From Cavia porcellus (taxonomy: Eukaryota > Chordata > Mammalia > Rodentia > Caviidae): a stretch of DNA of 64,000 nucleotides. Shown one piece after another: positions 1 through 11,830 of this stretch. The stretch lies in contig NW_026947484.1 of assembly GCF_034190915.1 (NCBI RefSeq), forward strand, positions 206,162,657 to 206,226,656. The letters are read 5' to 3'. The translations under genes and the position numbers were made by a program. How positions within the stretch are numbered: position 1 is the stretch's first letter; the number at the start of each line of letters is the position of its first letter. The notes below the pieces were generated by a model, which made no database searches, was not told the origin of the DNA, and saw only the letters and a list, made by a program, of their open reading frames with translations.

Positions 1-368
1 TTTATACTGTTAGAAATAAAGATGTCTTGCACACCTATAAACTATCTTTGTTGATTTAGACTACTGTAGTATAGAACTTTGGTTTAGTTAAAAAAAATAC
101 CTCATGCCTTGTTTCTTCTGCTGCAAATGGGCCTATGAGAAATAAGTAAAACAATGTTTTAGTATATTAATATTAAGCACAACACTCAGTACTTTGTAAG
201 TGTTCAGTTTATATTAGTTACAAGTGTGCACTAGTTATAATTGTTCAATGTATATTATTGTTGTTGGCATTTCAGTATATATGTGTCTATATCTTTTCTT
301 CCATATTATGTAGACCCTCTTTGATTACTTAAAACATATTTTATGGTACTTTTTTCTTTTGTGGGGGT
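1..368. other. Unique AT-rich sequence, nothing recognised
   Basis: No ORF, repeat or RNA gene could be recognised. The base composition is typical of AT-rich mammalian intergenic or intronic DNA. Confidence 0.5.
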
Positions 369-920
369 TAATCTTGATTGTCAGTTTGGCAGTATTGAGC
401 AGTGTCTAGAAAGTTAATAAAGCACATTTCTGGGTATGAGTGTGAGAGTGCTTCCAAAGAGGACTGGATCTGAATCAGTGAACCAAGAGGGGAGCCTCCC
501 CCTGAAGACAGGAAGCACTGTCCACTAGGCTAGGACCTGGATAGCACAGAAATTGGAGGACGAAGAAACTCCACAGTGCGCAGCCACTCAGCTCTTCCGG
601 AGTGGGTGTGGCTCTCATTATTGCTATTGGCTGTGAATGTCAAGCTCCAGATTCTTCAGCTTTAGAATGTGTTCTCATACCAGTGAGCTTTTAGGTTATC
701 AGCTTCCAACTGGGCCTCCACCCTTGGTCAGTCCCTCTTGTTCTGAGGCTTTTGACTTGTACTGAGAAGCTACTTGGGTTGTCTGCTAGTTTGCTTGCAG
801 ATTGCCATTGTGGCACTAAACAGCCCCTAATCGTGTATGTCAATTAATAAATACCCACTGATATGATACATATCTGTTTTGTTGCTTTTGTTCCTTTTGA
901 GAAACTTCATTAATATGCTT
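369..920 (+). mobile_element. LTR-like interspersed repeat (MaLR/ERVL-like), degraded
   Basis: The left end resembles the 'gttaatcttgattgtca' start seen in several other copies in this window (57,220 on the plus strand; reversed near 9,220 and 54,540). It is followed by a 'ctgggtatgagtgtgagagtg' block like the corresponding part of the other copies. The right part has an AATAAA-containing segment near 845. The TG...CA-type ends of the better copies and the internal polyadenylation signal suggest a degraded LTR. The exact family was not identified. Confidence 0.45.
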
Positions 921-2435
921 TTCAAAGTGAGCCCACAGTGACAAAGACATGACAAAGTCCATGTACACTACATAGAGTCCTTGGATCAGTCTGTCAGTTG
1001 CTTGCCCCAATTATCCAGTCCTAGGTTCTCAAAGCTCATGTCCAGGCTGCAAAACAGACATGGGCCTTTGCTCTTGCATCATTTTTTGTGTGCTTATCAT
1101 TTTTAATGCATTCTGCTTGTGGGATCCAGATCACAGGTGATCCATAGCAGAGGTTTTCAGGAATATCCCATGGTCTTTCCCCCGAGCCTCTCATCCAGTT
1201 ATCTTAGAAAGGATTAAGACTTAGATAAACAGAAGGAGCTGTTGAATGGAAGAATAGATGCTTTTTTACCTAGAGAGACAAAGCCTCAGAGAGATACAGC
1301 AAGATCAGCAAAGGAAGAGCAGAATTGTAGGTGGTGGGTAGATCACTCTGTACTCTGCTCTGATAGGAACAGGAGTGAAAATATGGGGGTGTCACAAGTG
1401 GGATTTTGGGAACTCCTGCTGGGTGAGGTTTGTTCCTCTTCTGGTGGCCCTTGAAGTTAAAGTAGGTTTCCCACAGCTCTGATTGTTATCCAGCTCTGGG
1501 TTTTCTAACAGTTGATTGGGAGCCATGAGCAACAAGACTGCCAACATCTGCTCCTGGATTTGAGATCTGTGCAACAGACCTGGGTTTGCAGATGGAGCTC
1601 TAGGTCATAGATGTTGCATCTTCCAGAATTTTTGTTTCTTTATCTCTGTGGCAGAGTAATAAATTTGACTGTGAGTTCATGTTTATTCTTATTTTTTTTC
1701 CTTCTTCCTTTAAGCAATTTACTAGACCTAACATGATTCTTGGACTCAAAAAATCAGGAATTTTGGACTATGGAAAGTAGAAGTTTCTGGGAATTAATTT
1801 TGTCTGCTTTTGGAACAGGTAAACTGAAAAAACAACATTATAACTATTTTTTTTTCCTTTGGAGGAAAGGGAAAAAGAGAAGGAGATACTGGAAATTGTA
1901 AGATTTCAATCAACATGAACCCACATAGCAACATCCTGGAAGATTTCAAGATCTTGAGGAGGATGCTATACAGAAAGTCACAGAGTGGGGATCTTAAGCA
2001 CAGAGGGCTCTGCTCTTGCAAAGATGTGTTGACCCACAAAGGACAGTGAGGGAGAGGGCCACCATGTCTGTAGGCACCACAGGAAACTCAATCAATGAAG
2101 ACAGCATTGACAGTTATAATGGGCAGGGTCCTTCCCTGCTGCCTGATACCATCACATGCTTCTCCATCTGGTTAATCTTTGGGAAAAGCAGCTTTGGCAG
2201 CCATGTCTCATGGACTTTCCCTGTGGTCTGGCAGGATGAAAATTTGTAGTCAGGGCAAATGCAACAAATAAGAGAAAGGTGTGTTTACTTCAGGCTTATG
2301 TCTCCATACTCACTGAGATTTCATTCACTCTGCATTTCAAAACAAAAGATGACATTCCTCTTCTTGCTTAGAAGAATTAGCATCAGAATGAAAATGACAG
2401 TGGGAAGAGATAAGGGCTGTAAGTTTCAAAGAGCA
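921..2435. other. Unique sequence, no gene recognised
   Basis: Only short ORFs of 60-86 codons occur, with no family resemblance, no codon bias and no exon-like structure. A T-rich run lies near 1,690 and 1,850. I see nothing else. Confidence 0.5.
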
Positions 2436-2520
2436 GATGTAGCCACCAACCAGACTGTGTGTCTTCGTAAATACTTGTTGAATAAAATAAGTAAAATACT
2501 AATGGTTATGTTTGCTTGAT
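2436..2520 (+). mobile_element. L2/MIR 3'-end remnant
   Basis: The segment near 2,465 reads 'aaatacttgttgaataaaa', close to the 3' end shared by L2 and MIR elements (AATAAATATTTGTTGAATGAA). It is too short to assign further. Confidence 0.35.
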
Positions 2521-3435
2521 AGGCTCATCCATACAGCTACATGTAGACAATAGGAGAATAGAGTGGTGTTCTCTGTGGTCCCTGGATAGCAAGTTGCCCT
2601 GCACACCGGAGAGTTGGAGTCAGGGATGGCAGACATGTTTAATTACCTTCCCTTTGGCTTGCTGACTTCTCATTAGGCCTGCAGCCTAATTCCTCTATGC
2701 TGCTGCAAGGTTTTTCTAGACATGGGATCTAGGAGACAAGGCTGCTATCTCTGGGTGGCAGAAAAGGTCACAACTATGTCCTGTACCTGTCACCAAGGAC
2801 ACAGATTGTTTTAGACCTGACACCCTGTGGCTGCTCCCCGCTGACCCCTCCCATTCTCCAAATTGTGTGCTATGCAAAGCCCTGACACAGCCATTTCCCC
2901 ATTAGCGCTCCCTGCACATGAGTACCTCATTGCATCCCAAATGTCAAATGCTAATAGAATAATACGCTTTAACCCAGAGCACACAGTGAGACTGATCAGG
3001 TGTTAAAGAAGGGTTATTAATGAAAATGAAAAAAAAATGGTATATTTAAGACAGAAGTGTCAAGTGAACGGAATAGCAGGCTCTGATAATGGTTTCCTGC
3101 TGCTTTGGGGAGCAGCTGCTGAGACACGGGACCTGTTCATGGCAACACAGAAATGCTGTTTGGAGAAGTGATGAGATTGCACCTTTCACCACAGGAGGGC
3201 AGCACGTGTCCTGTGCATGAGCTTCTGCTTCTCACTGAGTCCCAGAGCCAGATGTCATTGTCCGAACTGGGTGTGTAGGAGAAACTCTGGCAGAAGAGCA
3301 AAGTCTGGTTGCTTTAGGACCAGAAATATCCCAGGAAACAAGTAGAAACAAGAGTGTAGAGTTTAACAGGAAAAAAAAAATAAGAAGCCCTTCTTAAATG
3401 CTCAAAGCAAGAAGAAATGAATTTTGTTCATCTGT
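2521..3435. other. Unique sequence; possible conserved noncoding block at 2,800-3,040
   Basis: No repeat is recognised. The part from about 2,800 to 3,040 is less AT-rich than its surroundings and carries several ATTA/TAAT homeodomain-type cores ('cattagcgctccctgcac', 'aatgctaatagaataatac'). This composition resembles conserved noncoding enhancers, but conservation cannot be tested here. Confidence 0.25.
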
Positions 3436-3565
3436 CACGCCCTTGCAGCGTGATCTAAGGAAAATTCCTCCCCTTTCCTGGTCTTAGTTTTACAAAGACA
3501 ATAACATCTGTTCTCTCTTCCCTCAAGTGGTTTTGCACTATGGTGGCAGATGTGAAAGTCTGTCA
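3436..3565 (+). mobile_element. MIR SINE remnant
   Basis: The 'cctggtcttagttttacaaag' segment with following 'aataacatctgttctc' resembles the MIR core (GCCTCAGTTTCCTCATCTGTAAAATGGG followed by AATAATA). It is highly diverged. Confidence 0.3.
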
Positions 3566-3584
3566 AGTTGAAAAGTATATTTCA

Positions 3585-4440
3585 CCCAACAAGTATTTAT
3601 TCAACACATTGGCTATTTTGAATCCACAAAGAGGGAGGAGCTGCATTATATGAAAGATAGACATGTGAACATGAAAGGCATAGATTTTAAATCCAAGTGA
3701 TTACAAGGAAAGCAAGTGATGGTCAATCTCCAAAGTGTAACATAAATTCAGAGCCATGAGACTTCACAGGAAGAACTCGTTTCCGGCCTGAAGCTTAATG
3801 GGAAGCTGTCCATGGGAACAGGCAGGAGGAAAGCTAGGATGGAAGCCTGGCAGATGGGGCAGAGGCAACTTTCCAGGTACAGAGAATAGCTTAAGAAAGA
3901 ACAGGATAGAAAGGTCCCAGTGGTCCTTCAAGAGTGTGGGGGGATTTTTGAGAGATGAAGGAGAAGAAACAAGATTCTGAAGCTCATGCGAGATAGGATG
4001 AGAATTGAGAACCATGTTCATTCTTTGACAGGAACTCTGCTAAGAAGTTTTATTTAAAAAAAAACTCGATTTGGACAATATTGTGTAGGTTGAGCAAAGA
4101 AAGATGGGCAGCTTCTGTCAGGAGGCACCAAGTGATGTATTAAATCTGAACTGGGAGGATGAAAAGCAATGGAAGCAAAAATGAAAGGCAAGAAATGGTA
4201 GGAAAGGAAAAGTCTTACGTGCTCTTAGGATGCAGGCATCCAGGAAGAGAAGGCAGGGAGGCAGCAGGGGGGCTAGAAATGAGGCTCAGAGGAGCTTCAC
4301 AGCCCTCCTGGCCATGCCCAGGAGGTACATGAATCCAGACAGATTTTCAGAGAGACAAGGATGTGATCCAACCTGTCTTTTAGGAGATCTTTGTCTAGCT
4401 TGGAGTCAGCACAAAACAGGTGACAGAGAGATCTATCTGA
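3585..4440 (-). mobile_element. L2 LINE 3' region, ancient
   Basis: It starts with 'aacaagtatttattcaacac', the reverse complement of the L2 3' terminus. Further along, 'ttccaggtacagagaatagc' and 'gatgtgatccaacctgtctt' match the order of blocks in the L2 3' region read backwards (ttccaggcagagggaacagc, then gatctgactt...). It has many indels and no reading frame survives. Confidence 0.45.
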
Positions 4441-4504
4441 AAACTGTATATGTTTAGATTAAAAAATTTCTTTGTGACCAAGGACAATAGAATAGATATT
4501 TTTG

Positions 4505-4584
4505 AGAGAGGAGAGACACACAGAGAGAGAGCGAGAGAGGGAGAAAAGGAAAGAGGGAAAGAGGGAGAGGGAGAGGGAGAGATG
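4505..4584. repeat. GA-rich low-complexity tract
   Basis: An irregular (GAGA/GGAGA)n purine stretch of about 80 bp. ORFs called across it on either strand are artefacts of the low complexity. Confidence 0.9.
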
Positions 4585-5155
4585 AAGGTGACTCAGTTTT
4601 CTACCTGTGCAAAGTGGACGGATGTCAATGTCTGTTACCAGAAGGCAAGAACATAGAGACACAGCTTTGTGGAAAACAATAATTAATGAAATTTGGACAA
4701 GCTGAGTTTGCAGTGCTTTTATAAATCTGGATAAAGAAGTTCAGGAAGGAGCTACAAATAAAGACCGAGAGCTCTTTGGAGGCACAGAGGATGAAACAGC
4801 AATGAGCCAGCAGCACAGAGGTATAAATAGAAGCGCATCTTACAGGATGAGAACAGCACCAGGATGAGCCCTGGGCCAGCCCAGCCTTTACAAGCATCTC
4901 AGTCTACACAGAGGTTTGACAGCCATTATAGCTCTTGATCATTAGAACCCTGAGGGGATGCAGTGAAGTTTCATTACAGGCTGGGAGCCTTTGCTAGACA
5001 AATATATAGTTGGGCTGATCCAGTGGCCTGATATAACAGTGATATCTTAACATATTTCATGTAGAAAGATTGTCTATTTTCTTGAACATTTCTTCATCAC
5101 TAATAGGACTTTGGAGACCTACTCTTTGAGCTAAGCTGTTTATCTGAACATATTT
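4585..5155. other. Unique sequence, nothing recognised
   Basis: No repeat, ORF or RNA structure supported. Confidence 0.5.
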
Positions 5156-5159
5156 TGAG

Positions 5160-5330
5160 AAGAAAAAAAATTAATTTTTTATTAATATAGATTTCAATTG
5201 GCACATAGTAATTGCATGTCTTTATGTGGTACAGAGTGCAATCATCAGATCAGGTCCATTCCGCATCCATTCTTCCCTCTCATACACCCTTCCTAGGGTC
5301 TGGTAACTGTATTGTACAAAAGGCCATAAG
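5160..5330 (-). mobile_element. Old L1 3' UTR remnant
   Basis: 'tttcaattggcacatagtaattgcatgtctttatg' (first part) with 'ggtacagagtgcaatcat' and 'cagatcaggtccattccgca' follows the reverse-complement order of older mammalian L1 3' UTRs (ttaattgacatataattgtacatatttatgg, ggtacagtgtgat, aatgatcaaatcagggtaatt). No ORF2 sequence is attached. Confidence 0.5.
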
Positions 5331-5865
5331 GTGGATAAGATATATGAATCAGGGATGATTTCAGCTGTAGATAACAGAGATTGAAGAAACAGGGTTTATT
5401 TTTTATATAAGAATTTAAGTCTGGAACTAGGGAACTGACCTTGTTGATTTGACAGGTTATTGAAAATTTCTAGCTCTCTTGTCCTTTATCTCCTGGTTTT
5501 TAGATGGCCTACAGGATAGAAGCAAGATCACATCTTCAACAGAAAAAGTCATCTATGTCGATTTTGGTTTGAAGCATAAACCTAACCAGAATACTTTTCT
5601 TACTTCTTATTAGCTCAAAATGTTGCTTACATCAACTGCCTGAGTGTTTAGGAGAGTCAGTATTTAGTTTTCTTTCCTTTTCCCTAATGGAGCCAGGCAA
5701 TGAAAAAGATAAGAATGGGCATTCGGTCAACTATCAGTGTCTTCTAGTCAGATCATCTAATCATGTCATCTTGTAACAAAGGCAAATTTATTAAAAGCTG
5801 CAGCAATAAAAATAACAAAGCAATGAAAAATCTCTGGTTATTGTAAGTCAGGATTTACTTTAAAA
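5331..5865. other. Unique sequence, nothing recognised
   Basis: No repeat, gene or structural signal supported. Confidence 0.5.
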
Positions 5866-6035
5866 ATCATTTTCATATTTATCAAAAATCAGATTCATTT
5901 CTTACAGTAATCCTAGGAGGTTAGTGTTCTTTGACAGATGAAGAAACTGAGTTCAGGACTGCCTGCATGACTCAGTTAGTAGCAGAGATGGACTGAGATG
6001 ATTCTAGTAATTGCTCTGCATGGCCAGGGTGTGGG
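5866..6035 (-). mobile_element. MIR SINE, degraded
   Basis: 'cagtaatcctaggaggttag', then 'tgacagatgaagaaactgag', then 'gactcagttagtagcagaga' is the reverse-complement order of the MIR core (caaccctatgaggtagg, acagatgaggaaactgagg, cacacagctagtaagtggcagag). Confidence 0.7.
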
Positions 6036-7460
6036 CAAATCATCACAAAACCTTCAAGCCCAAGCTGGTTTCCACTGGAACACAAGGTTTTTAGTCTAAA
6101 ACAGAACATGGCCACTGTTCTAAGTTCTGGAGCTTTGGTATCTTTCTAAACAAGTTATAGTTTATGATCTGACTGTCAGCTTGTCTTCAGGGTGTCCTAC
6201 ACTCTTTCTGGCATAGGTGATTAAAGACATTAGGGGGTGGAAAGGGACAGGGCCTCCATACCAAGTCCTTTCCCCCATTATTGTTCTCATTCTTCTCTTC
6301 ACTCCCCTTGCAGATGCAATAAATGCTATAGATTGGGAGATACAACAATTTGTTTGTCACAAACATGTGTTAGGTCATCCAGGAAACTTGCTCAAGAGAA
6401 AAATACTCAGTTGTGAATAGAATACAATAGTATGAAGAACCACACATATAAATGTGACCCAATTAATGGTCGCTTGGGGGTTCTTGGATTCTTCAGGTTG
6501 CTAGCATCATCCTGTTGACTTTTTGGTAATCCTTGGACTATGAGTAGTAGGATATTTAGCACCTTCTTCAGATTGTGAGAATTCAGATTACAGGGCCACC
6601 CCAAGGCTCTTCTTAGGCAGAACAACAGTTTTGCCAAAAATCATGATGCCCACTTCCCAATGAAAGGTGAAATTTTCATGTGTGTGCATGCATGTGTGTG
6701 TACATGTCTCTCCCTCTCATTCTGTTTTTCTCTTTTACTTAATTATTCTAGTTTATGATTCACAACACCAGAGGGAGTATGTAGGTAGCAAACAGCATGG
6801 AATCCTACTATAAATCTTGTTGCTTGGTGCTGGTTACTTCTGTAATTCTTTCACTGTCCCAAATGGGTCAGGGCTCAGATGTCTCAGTCTTTAAGCTCTG
6901 CTGCTCTTTTGGGGATGGCCACGCTGTACCCAGGGTGAAGCAAGTGTCTGTGTCCCTGAAAATGAACCTCCTGAAGTTTTGTATCCAAGTCCTCTCATAT
7001 CTCAGTCTGGTCTGACTCTGGGAGAGACATTGGGTTATGGGAATGCAAACAATTGAAACTGAAAAATAAACATTCCTATTAAAATCTCCAAGCCATTATC
7101 ATTTTAAAAGCAAGCATTAATCATCTGGCCCTTAGTGGCTTGGGTGTTTTTCTCTCAACATCTTCCACCCTGTGGTTCATTTCATACTATGGTTTAGGAC
7201 ACCGATTACTACCCTCTCCTGTACTCCCTTTGTACTTCCTTTAGGCTGAGTCAGGTCACGCCCTTTGAAAATTTAACTTTCATTTGAGAGACTTCATCAT
7301 GATTTTTGTCAAAGCAACAACTTGCTGTACATAAGAAGAGTGCTGGAGTGAACCCTTAAATGCAGACTGAGAATCTACAGAAAAGTGGCAGATCATTGCC
7401 GGGACAGTGTGGAAGGTGTCCACATCTGGAGATAGCTGGCTATATGTTGAAGGGAGCCTT
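6036..7460. other. Unique sequence, no gene recognised
   Basis: Contains short isolated ORFs (for example 6,217-6,420, 6,407-6,637, 6,797-7,015) with no recognisable domain, start context or neighbouring exon signal. A short TG-rich patch lies near 6,680. Confidence 0.5.
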
Positions 7461-7464
7461 CATG

Positions 7465-7665
7465 TTGGGAAATGGAGTGGTGGGTTAGGCAGCACACTGG
7501 CCTGGAGTGCAGAGCTGACTTGGGTAGACATCTGCAATGTCAGTTTTGTAAATTTGGGCCAGTCTATTAATCATCAGGAGACTTGGTTTACTCATCTGTA
7601 TAATGGTCTTGAGATTATATGATCTATGAAGTTGTCTCTTAAACCATATAGTTCTTAAAAATGCC
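7465..7665 (+). mobile_element. MIR SINE, degraded
   Basis: 'ggcctggagtgcagagctga' (promoter-half position), then 'aatttgggccagtctattaa', 'gagacttggtttactcatct' and 'gtataatggtcttgagatta' follow the MIR plus order (tgaccttgggcaagt, cctcagtttcctcatctg, taaaatgggg). Confidence 0.55.
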
Positions 7666-7988
7666 ATTGTTAATAGAAAAAAAAGTAGGACCGGCTCAGG
7701 AATATTCCCAGGGGTGCATTTCTTGTCTGGGCACAGATTGTGCAATCAGGTTGATGTGACCTTGACTGAGAAAAGACCTTGAGACATGCTGAGTAGAAAA
7801 CAGGGTGACATGCCATGTTTTCTCTGAAGCATCCTGTGCAGCAAATCACGGCCCCGCTTCCCACTGAGCTTCTCTCTCAAGAGCATCAGTTAGAAAGAGG
7901 CGGAAGTGGCAAATCCATTAAAGTTTGACCTCCAAAAGCACTGGAAGAAATCCAGCCAGATTTCTAATGACCAATGAAAAGACTGTTT

Positions 7989-8159
7989 GCGAGGCATGGT
8001 GGCTCATGCCTGTAATCCCAGCACTCAGGAGGCTGAGGCAGGAGGATCATTTTGAGTTCAAGACTAGCCTACGCTTCAAAGTGAGCTCAAGGCCAGCCTG
8101 AACTGCATAGAGAGATCCTGTCTCAAAATGACAAAAAAAAAAAAAACACATAAGGAAAA
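7989..8159 (+). mobile_element. B1-type SINE with target-site duplication
   Basis: A 7SL-derived SINE: 'gcatggtggctcatgcctgt' then 'aatcccagcactcaggaggc', with a poly(A) tail at 8,133-8,146. It contains an internal near-duplication ('gttcaagactagcctacg' and 'gctcaaggccagcctgaa'), as in many B1 monomers. The 13-bp direct repeat 'gaaaagactgttt' flanks it at 7,976-7,988 and 8,160-8,172, fixing both ends and showing integration by L1-type target-primed reverse transcription. Confidence 0.92.
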
Positions 8160-8172
8160 GAAAAGACTGTTT

Positions 8173-8624
8173 ATACTTGTGTAAGGTGGTGGGGCAACCT
8201 GAGGAAAGCACATAAAAAATTCTTGTCTCTTATTGGTCTCACTTCAAGAGTATTTTGAAAGCATCTCTTGATTGAAAGTCTGAGATATGACTAGAGAAAT
8301 AATATTTGGAGCTACTTTGTTTGTGTCCTATCTCTGGAAATGAGCAGAGAGAATTTGTATGTATTTAGTATTTAGTGCAAGTTCAGAACCGGGTAAATGA
8401 TTGATTCTTGGCTGTGGTATTTTCCTTCTATTTGTGAGTAGCTGCCAATGTACTTCAAAAACAATGCTTTGCATAAAACTTATTGGCTAATTGAAAATTC
8501 AGAGAATTCTAGTGGAAAATTTTTGCTGTAGTACTCCTCATTGGAAGTACTGCCTTACAGGAAATTAATCCCAATGAACAGAGTAGGTACATTTGTGGAG
8601 AGTTAAGACGGTGTGTTAGGTTTT
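8173..8624. other. Unique sequence, nothing recognised
   Basis: No repeat, gene or RNA recognised. Confidence 0.5.
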
Positions 8625-8776
8625 CTTTTTCTTATTTTTTGAGACAAACTTTCACTGTGCCATTCAGGCTGGCATTGAACTTGCATTCTAGCCTAAGATG
8701 GTCTTTAACTTGCAATAATGGTCCTGTCTCAGCCTCCTTAGTGTTGGGATTACAGATGTGTGCAACTATCCTCAAC
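8625..8776 (-). mobile_element. B1-type SINE, older copy
   Basis: A T-rich tail then 'ttgagacaaactttcactgt', 'tcaggctggcattgaacttg' and 'gtgttgggattacagatgtg' is reverse-complement B1/7SL sequence. It is more diverged than the copy at 8.0 kb. Confidence 0.8.
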
Positions 8777-8779
8777 TGG

Positions 8780-9237
8780 TGTGTTAGTTTTTTACTGTTG
8801 TGACAAAATACCCAAGAAAAACAATTTTAAACAGGAAAAGTGTACTTTGGCTCACAATTGCTGCGTTTTCAGTATATGGTCCACTGGCTCCAAGGCAGAC
8901 ACACCATGTTCTACATCGCCAGAAAGCTGCTGACCTCATGACAGTCAGGAGGCAGAAGAGCAAGGTCACCAGAAGAGGGAGCTAGAGACCAGATATACTC
9001 CCCAAACTCAAGCCCCCACATGAAGGTCTCCCCAAACAGGCTCCTTCTGTTGTTTCTCTCACTTCCCCAAAAGGCTATAAAATTGTGATTTAATCAGTGG
9101 GTCCAGTGATAAAGTTAGAGCCCTCCTGAGTTGACTGTCTCTGGAAATACAGAGCACACCCACAAGTGTGCTTTGCTACAGTATTTCCAAAATGCTTCTC
9201 AGTCCTCTCAAGGGGACAATCAAGATTAACCATCACA
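8780..9237 (-). mobile_element. LTR-like interspersed repeat (MaLR/ERVL-like)
   Basis: Starts 'tgtgttagttttttactgtt', continues 'gtgacaaaatacccaagaaa' and 'actttggctcaca', and ends 'caatcaagattaaccatcac'. The same ordered blocks occur at 53.9, 54.2 and 60.2 kb and, on the plus strand, at 57.2 kb. ORFs at 8,784-8,969 and 8,800-8,985 are accidental within the repeat. The family name was not determined. Confidence 0.6.
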
Positions 9238-10228
9238 GGTGGGACCATGGCTTCTTCGTGACAAAGATGTTCTTCCAAACTGCACATTCTATGCTCTCAG
9301 GGAGTCAACACATTCTTCTCTAAGGTGCCCTCAGAGTCTCAGAGGGCACTGGCTGGTGGAAATAAGCAAGAGACTGTCCTCCTGTTCTATTTTTACCTCA
9401 GAGACTTCTAATTAAAAATGGCTGGGAATATCACTTTTGGAATAATAAAACCTTATTTAGTTCACAGAAAATGTGAAAAAGTGAAATTAACAGAATCCCT
9501 AAAAGAGAAAGTGAGACTTAAAATATTTACCTTCTAGTTGCTTAAATTAAATATTTCTTAACAATTATATTAAAGACTTGACTTCTTTATTGCTTCTATT
9601 AATGTAGAATAATTACTTTCCCTCTACATTTTGGGCAAACCTGGTGTCCTGGTTGCAAAGAAAAATAATGTTTTTTCTCTAGTATTCCTAGGTCCAAAAG
9701 CAGAAAGAAGGAACATTCCTGATGTCAGTTCACAACTTAATATATGAGGCAGATTCCTTTATCATTCATGGAGGACTGAAGTGAAAATTTTTAAAAATCA
9801 CTGTTATAGCAAGAGTCAAACGCATTTCCCACTGTCAGCCCTGGTTTATAATTAGGGAGGCTATGCATTAGTTACATTACATTTTCAGTAAGTAGAGCTC
9901 AATTTTAGAGAATTAGTACAGTCTATCAGAAGGTGCTTGAAGCTGTGATCAGTAAAATGCCTGTATGAAGAGGACTCCCAAATGTGGCTAGGATCAGCTC
10001 CTGGTGACTTGAGGACATTGCCTCATGTTTTCCTATAAATGTTGATGTCAGTGTGTCATGATGTCTGTAAATCACTTTAAGTACTCCACGTAGATTGTAT
10101 AACATTAAGAATGTGTGTTAGTTTAAAGCACATTTTAGGGGAAACCAGGTAACCTAATCAGAAGTTGATGATTCAGAGTTATCCAGTTAACTAATTATAA
10201 AACGTACTACTCCAGGTAGGGCTGCTGG

Positions 10229-10230
<2 letters not shown>
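9238..10230. other. Unique AT-rich sequence, nothing recognised
   Basis: No gene or repeat recognised. Confidence 0.5.

Positions 10231-10275
<45 letters not shown>
10231..10275. repeat. (AT)n microsatellite
   Basis: Roughly 22 uninterrupted AT dinucleotides. It is likely to vary in length between individuals. Confidence 0.97.
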
Positions 10276-10277
<2 letters not shown>

Positions 10278-10595
10278 AGAGGCTTTGCTGATTAGCATAA
10301 TAGATTTTAAAATGGGATTTAACAGGTGTTAGCAATGGCACATTAAATTGCATAATGGTCATTGGAAAAGGCTGTCTTTGGTGAAATTGGTGTTAATTCA
10401 AGAAATATGGGACAGTTACAATATTTTAGGGACATTCTTCACCTCTGAAAAAAAAGTATAAAAGTCTAACCAGCTCTCTAGACTGAAGCTTTCAGCAGGG
10501 CTTATTACCTGATGGTTCACAGTTAGTATTTTTTTTTCAGGTAAACATAGCAGTCTCCATTCCAACTCTACCTTTGTATCAGAGAGCAGCAATAG
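10276..10595. other. Unique sequence, nothing recognised
   Basis: No gene or repeat recognised. Confidence 0.5.
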
Positions 10596-10599
10596 AGAA

Positions 10600-10705
10600 T
10601 AGCTAAAAAAGAAAAATGGACATGGCTGAACTTTATTTACAAAACCAGGCAGACCTGGATTTAGCTGGGAAATGAAAATTTGTCAGCCCTACAGATACCA
10701 TTTAT
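10600..10705. mobile_element. hAT-type DNA transposon fragment (MER-like)
   Basis: 'gctgaactttatttacaaaa' with 'ccaggcagacctggatttag' matches the arrangement of the right half of the abundant mammalian hAT fossil ending in ...aataaaactttatttacaaaaacaggcggcgggccggatttgg. Its partner, the left half of the same type of element, is seen at 34.1 kb. Confidence 0.45.
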
Positions 10706-10981
10706 CCACCCCAGGAGAATCTTTAAGCCATGTCAAATCACCTAAAATGACAGAATCCTGGGATATATGTGGATATACAGAACAGGTTGTATGTATGACT
10801 TTATAGCTACCTTAAAAGGTTTGCATTGTGACATTTGTAATAAATTTTTGTACGTATATTCAAATTTGGTCAAAGATTTGCTTCCAGTATATGCTCATAG
10901 CAGAGGACTATCTGATTCTCATGCATCTTTAAAATGTTGGTGGTTACACTTAGGTACCAACATAATGTCTAATTGGCCTTT

Positions 10982-11096
10982 TTTTTTTTTTAATTTTTTT
11001 TTTGTCTTTTTCCTTTTTATCGGTACCGGGGATCGAACTCACGACTGCCTGCTTGCAAGGCAGGCGCTTATGCTGCTGAGCTAAATCCCCAGCCCC
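10982..11096 (-). mobile_element. ID-type SINE (tRNA-derived) with target-site duplication
   Basis: Reverse-complement reading gives a tRNA-like head with a Pol III A box (TAGCTCAGC...-like) and B box (GAGTTCGATCC), then a 'ggtaccgataaaaa' tail and poly(A). The short direct repeat 'taattggccttt' flanks it at 10,970-10,981 and 11,097-11,108, so it is a clean, relatively young insertion. The tail 'ggtaccgataaaaaggaaaa' is shared by the copies at 13.7, 13.9 and 56.5 kb and defines a subfamily. Confidence 0.92.
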
Positions 11097-11108
11097 TAAT
11101 TGGCCTTT

Positions 11109-11638
11109 GATACCTCTGCCTTTCTTAGACATCTAGCCCCACTAATTCAACGATTCACAATTGTGCTGCCTAAGGTAGGCACTCAATGCAAATTTGCTCA
11201 ATCAATGAATGGGATTTTTGTCAATTTATTTCAAAGTAGGATGTTTCCTGGGATTCTAATGTGCTTAGCATTTATCAGCATGAGCACGAGAATGAGGCGG
11301 ACATATGGATTACAAATTGTGCAAATTTGACTTTAGGGATATTAACTCATAAACTTATGACCAGTAAAGTCTTTTTCCATATTAAGTTTGAGGAGGTGGA
11401 AAACTAACAAAAATTATTAGACTTCTCCATAAAGTATTTTTTATGTTCACATTATATGACTTGGAGATAGAATTTTTATTTTTCAAGTGAACTGGTTCTC
11501 ATTCTGTATGACACATGAGAGGTAATTGAGAAAATAGATTATTGACTGTAACTGGGAGAATGGGGATGACTTCTTATTTAGCTTTTCTTATCCCTACCTC
11601 TAGTTCTTGCCCTTTCTTATGAGAATTTTCTTGTATTA
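11109..11638. other. Unique sequence, nothing recognised
   Basis: No gene or repeat recognised. Confidence 0.5.
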
Positions 11639-11830
11639 ATACCTATTTCATTATTTGCAAATAGTAAATATTTATTAAGTAATTCTGATGTACATTGTCC
11701 TGTGCTAGATGCTTTGAAGGCTCAAGTGAGAAAGATGAAGCCCCTGAATACAAGTCAGATGGAGGAGATGAGAGAAGCCTTTGTCTGTGGAGAAAAATCA
11801 TGCTTCCTTTGGTCTGAACCTTCAAGGCCA
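11639..11830 (-). mobile_element. L2 LINE 3'-end remnant
   Basis: 'gtaaatatttattaagtaat', then 'cattgtcctgtgctagatgc', is the reverse complement of the L2 3' terminus (ttaacaaatatttattgagca, caggcactgtgctaggtgct). Confidence 0.55.
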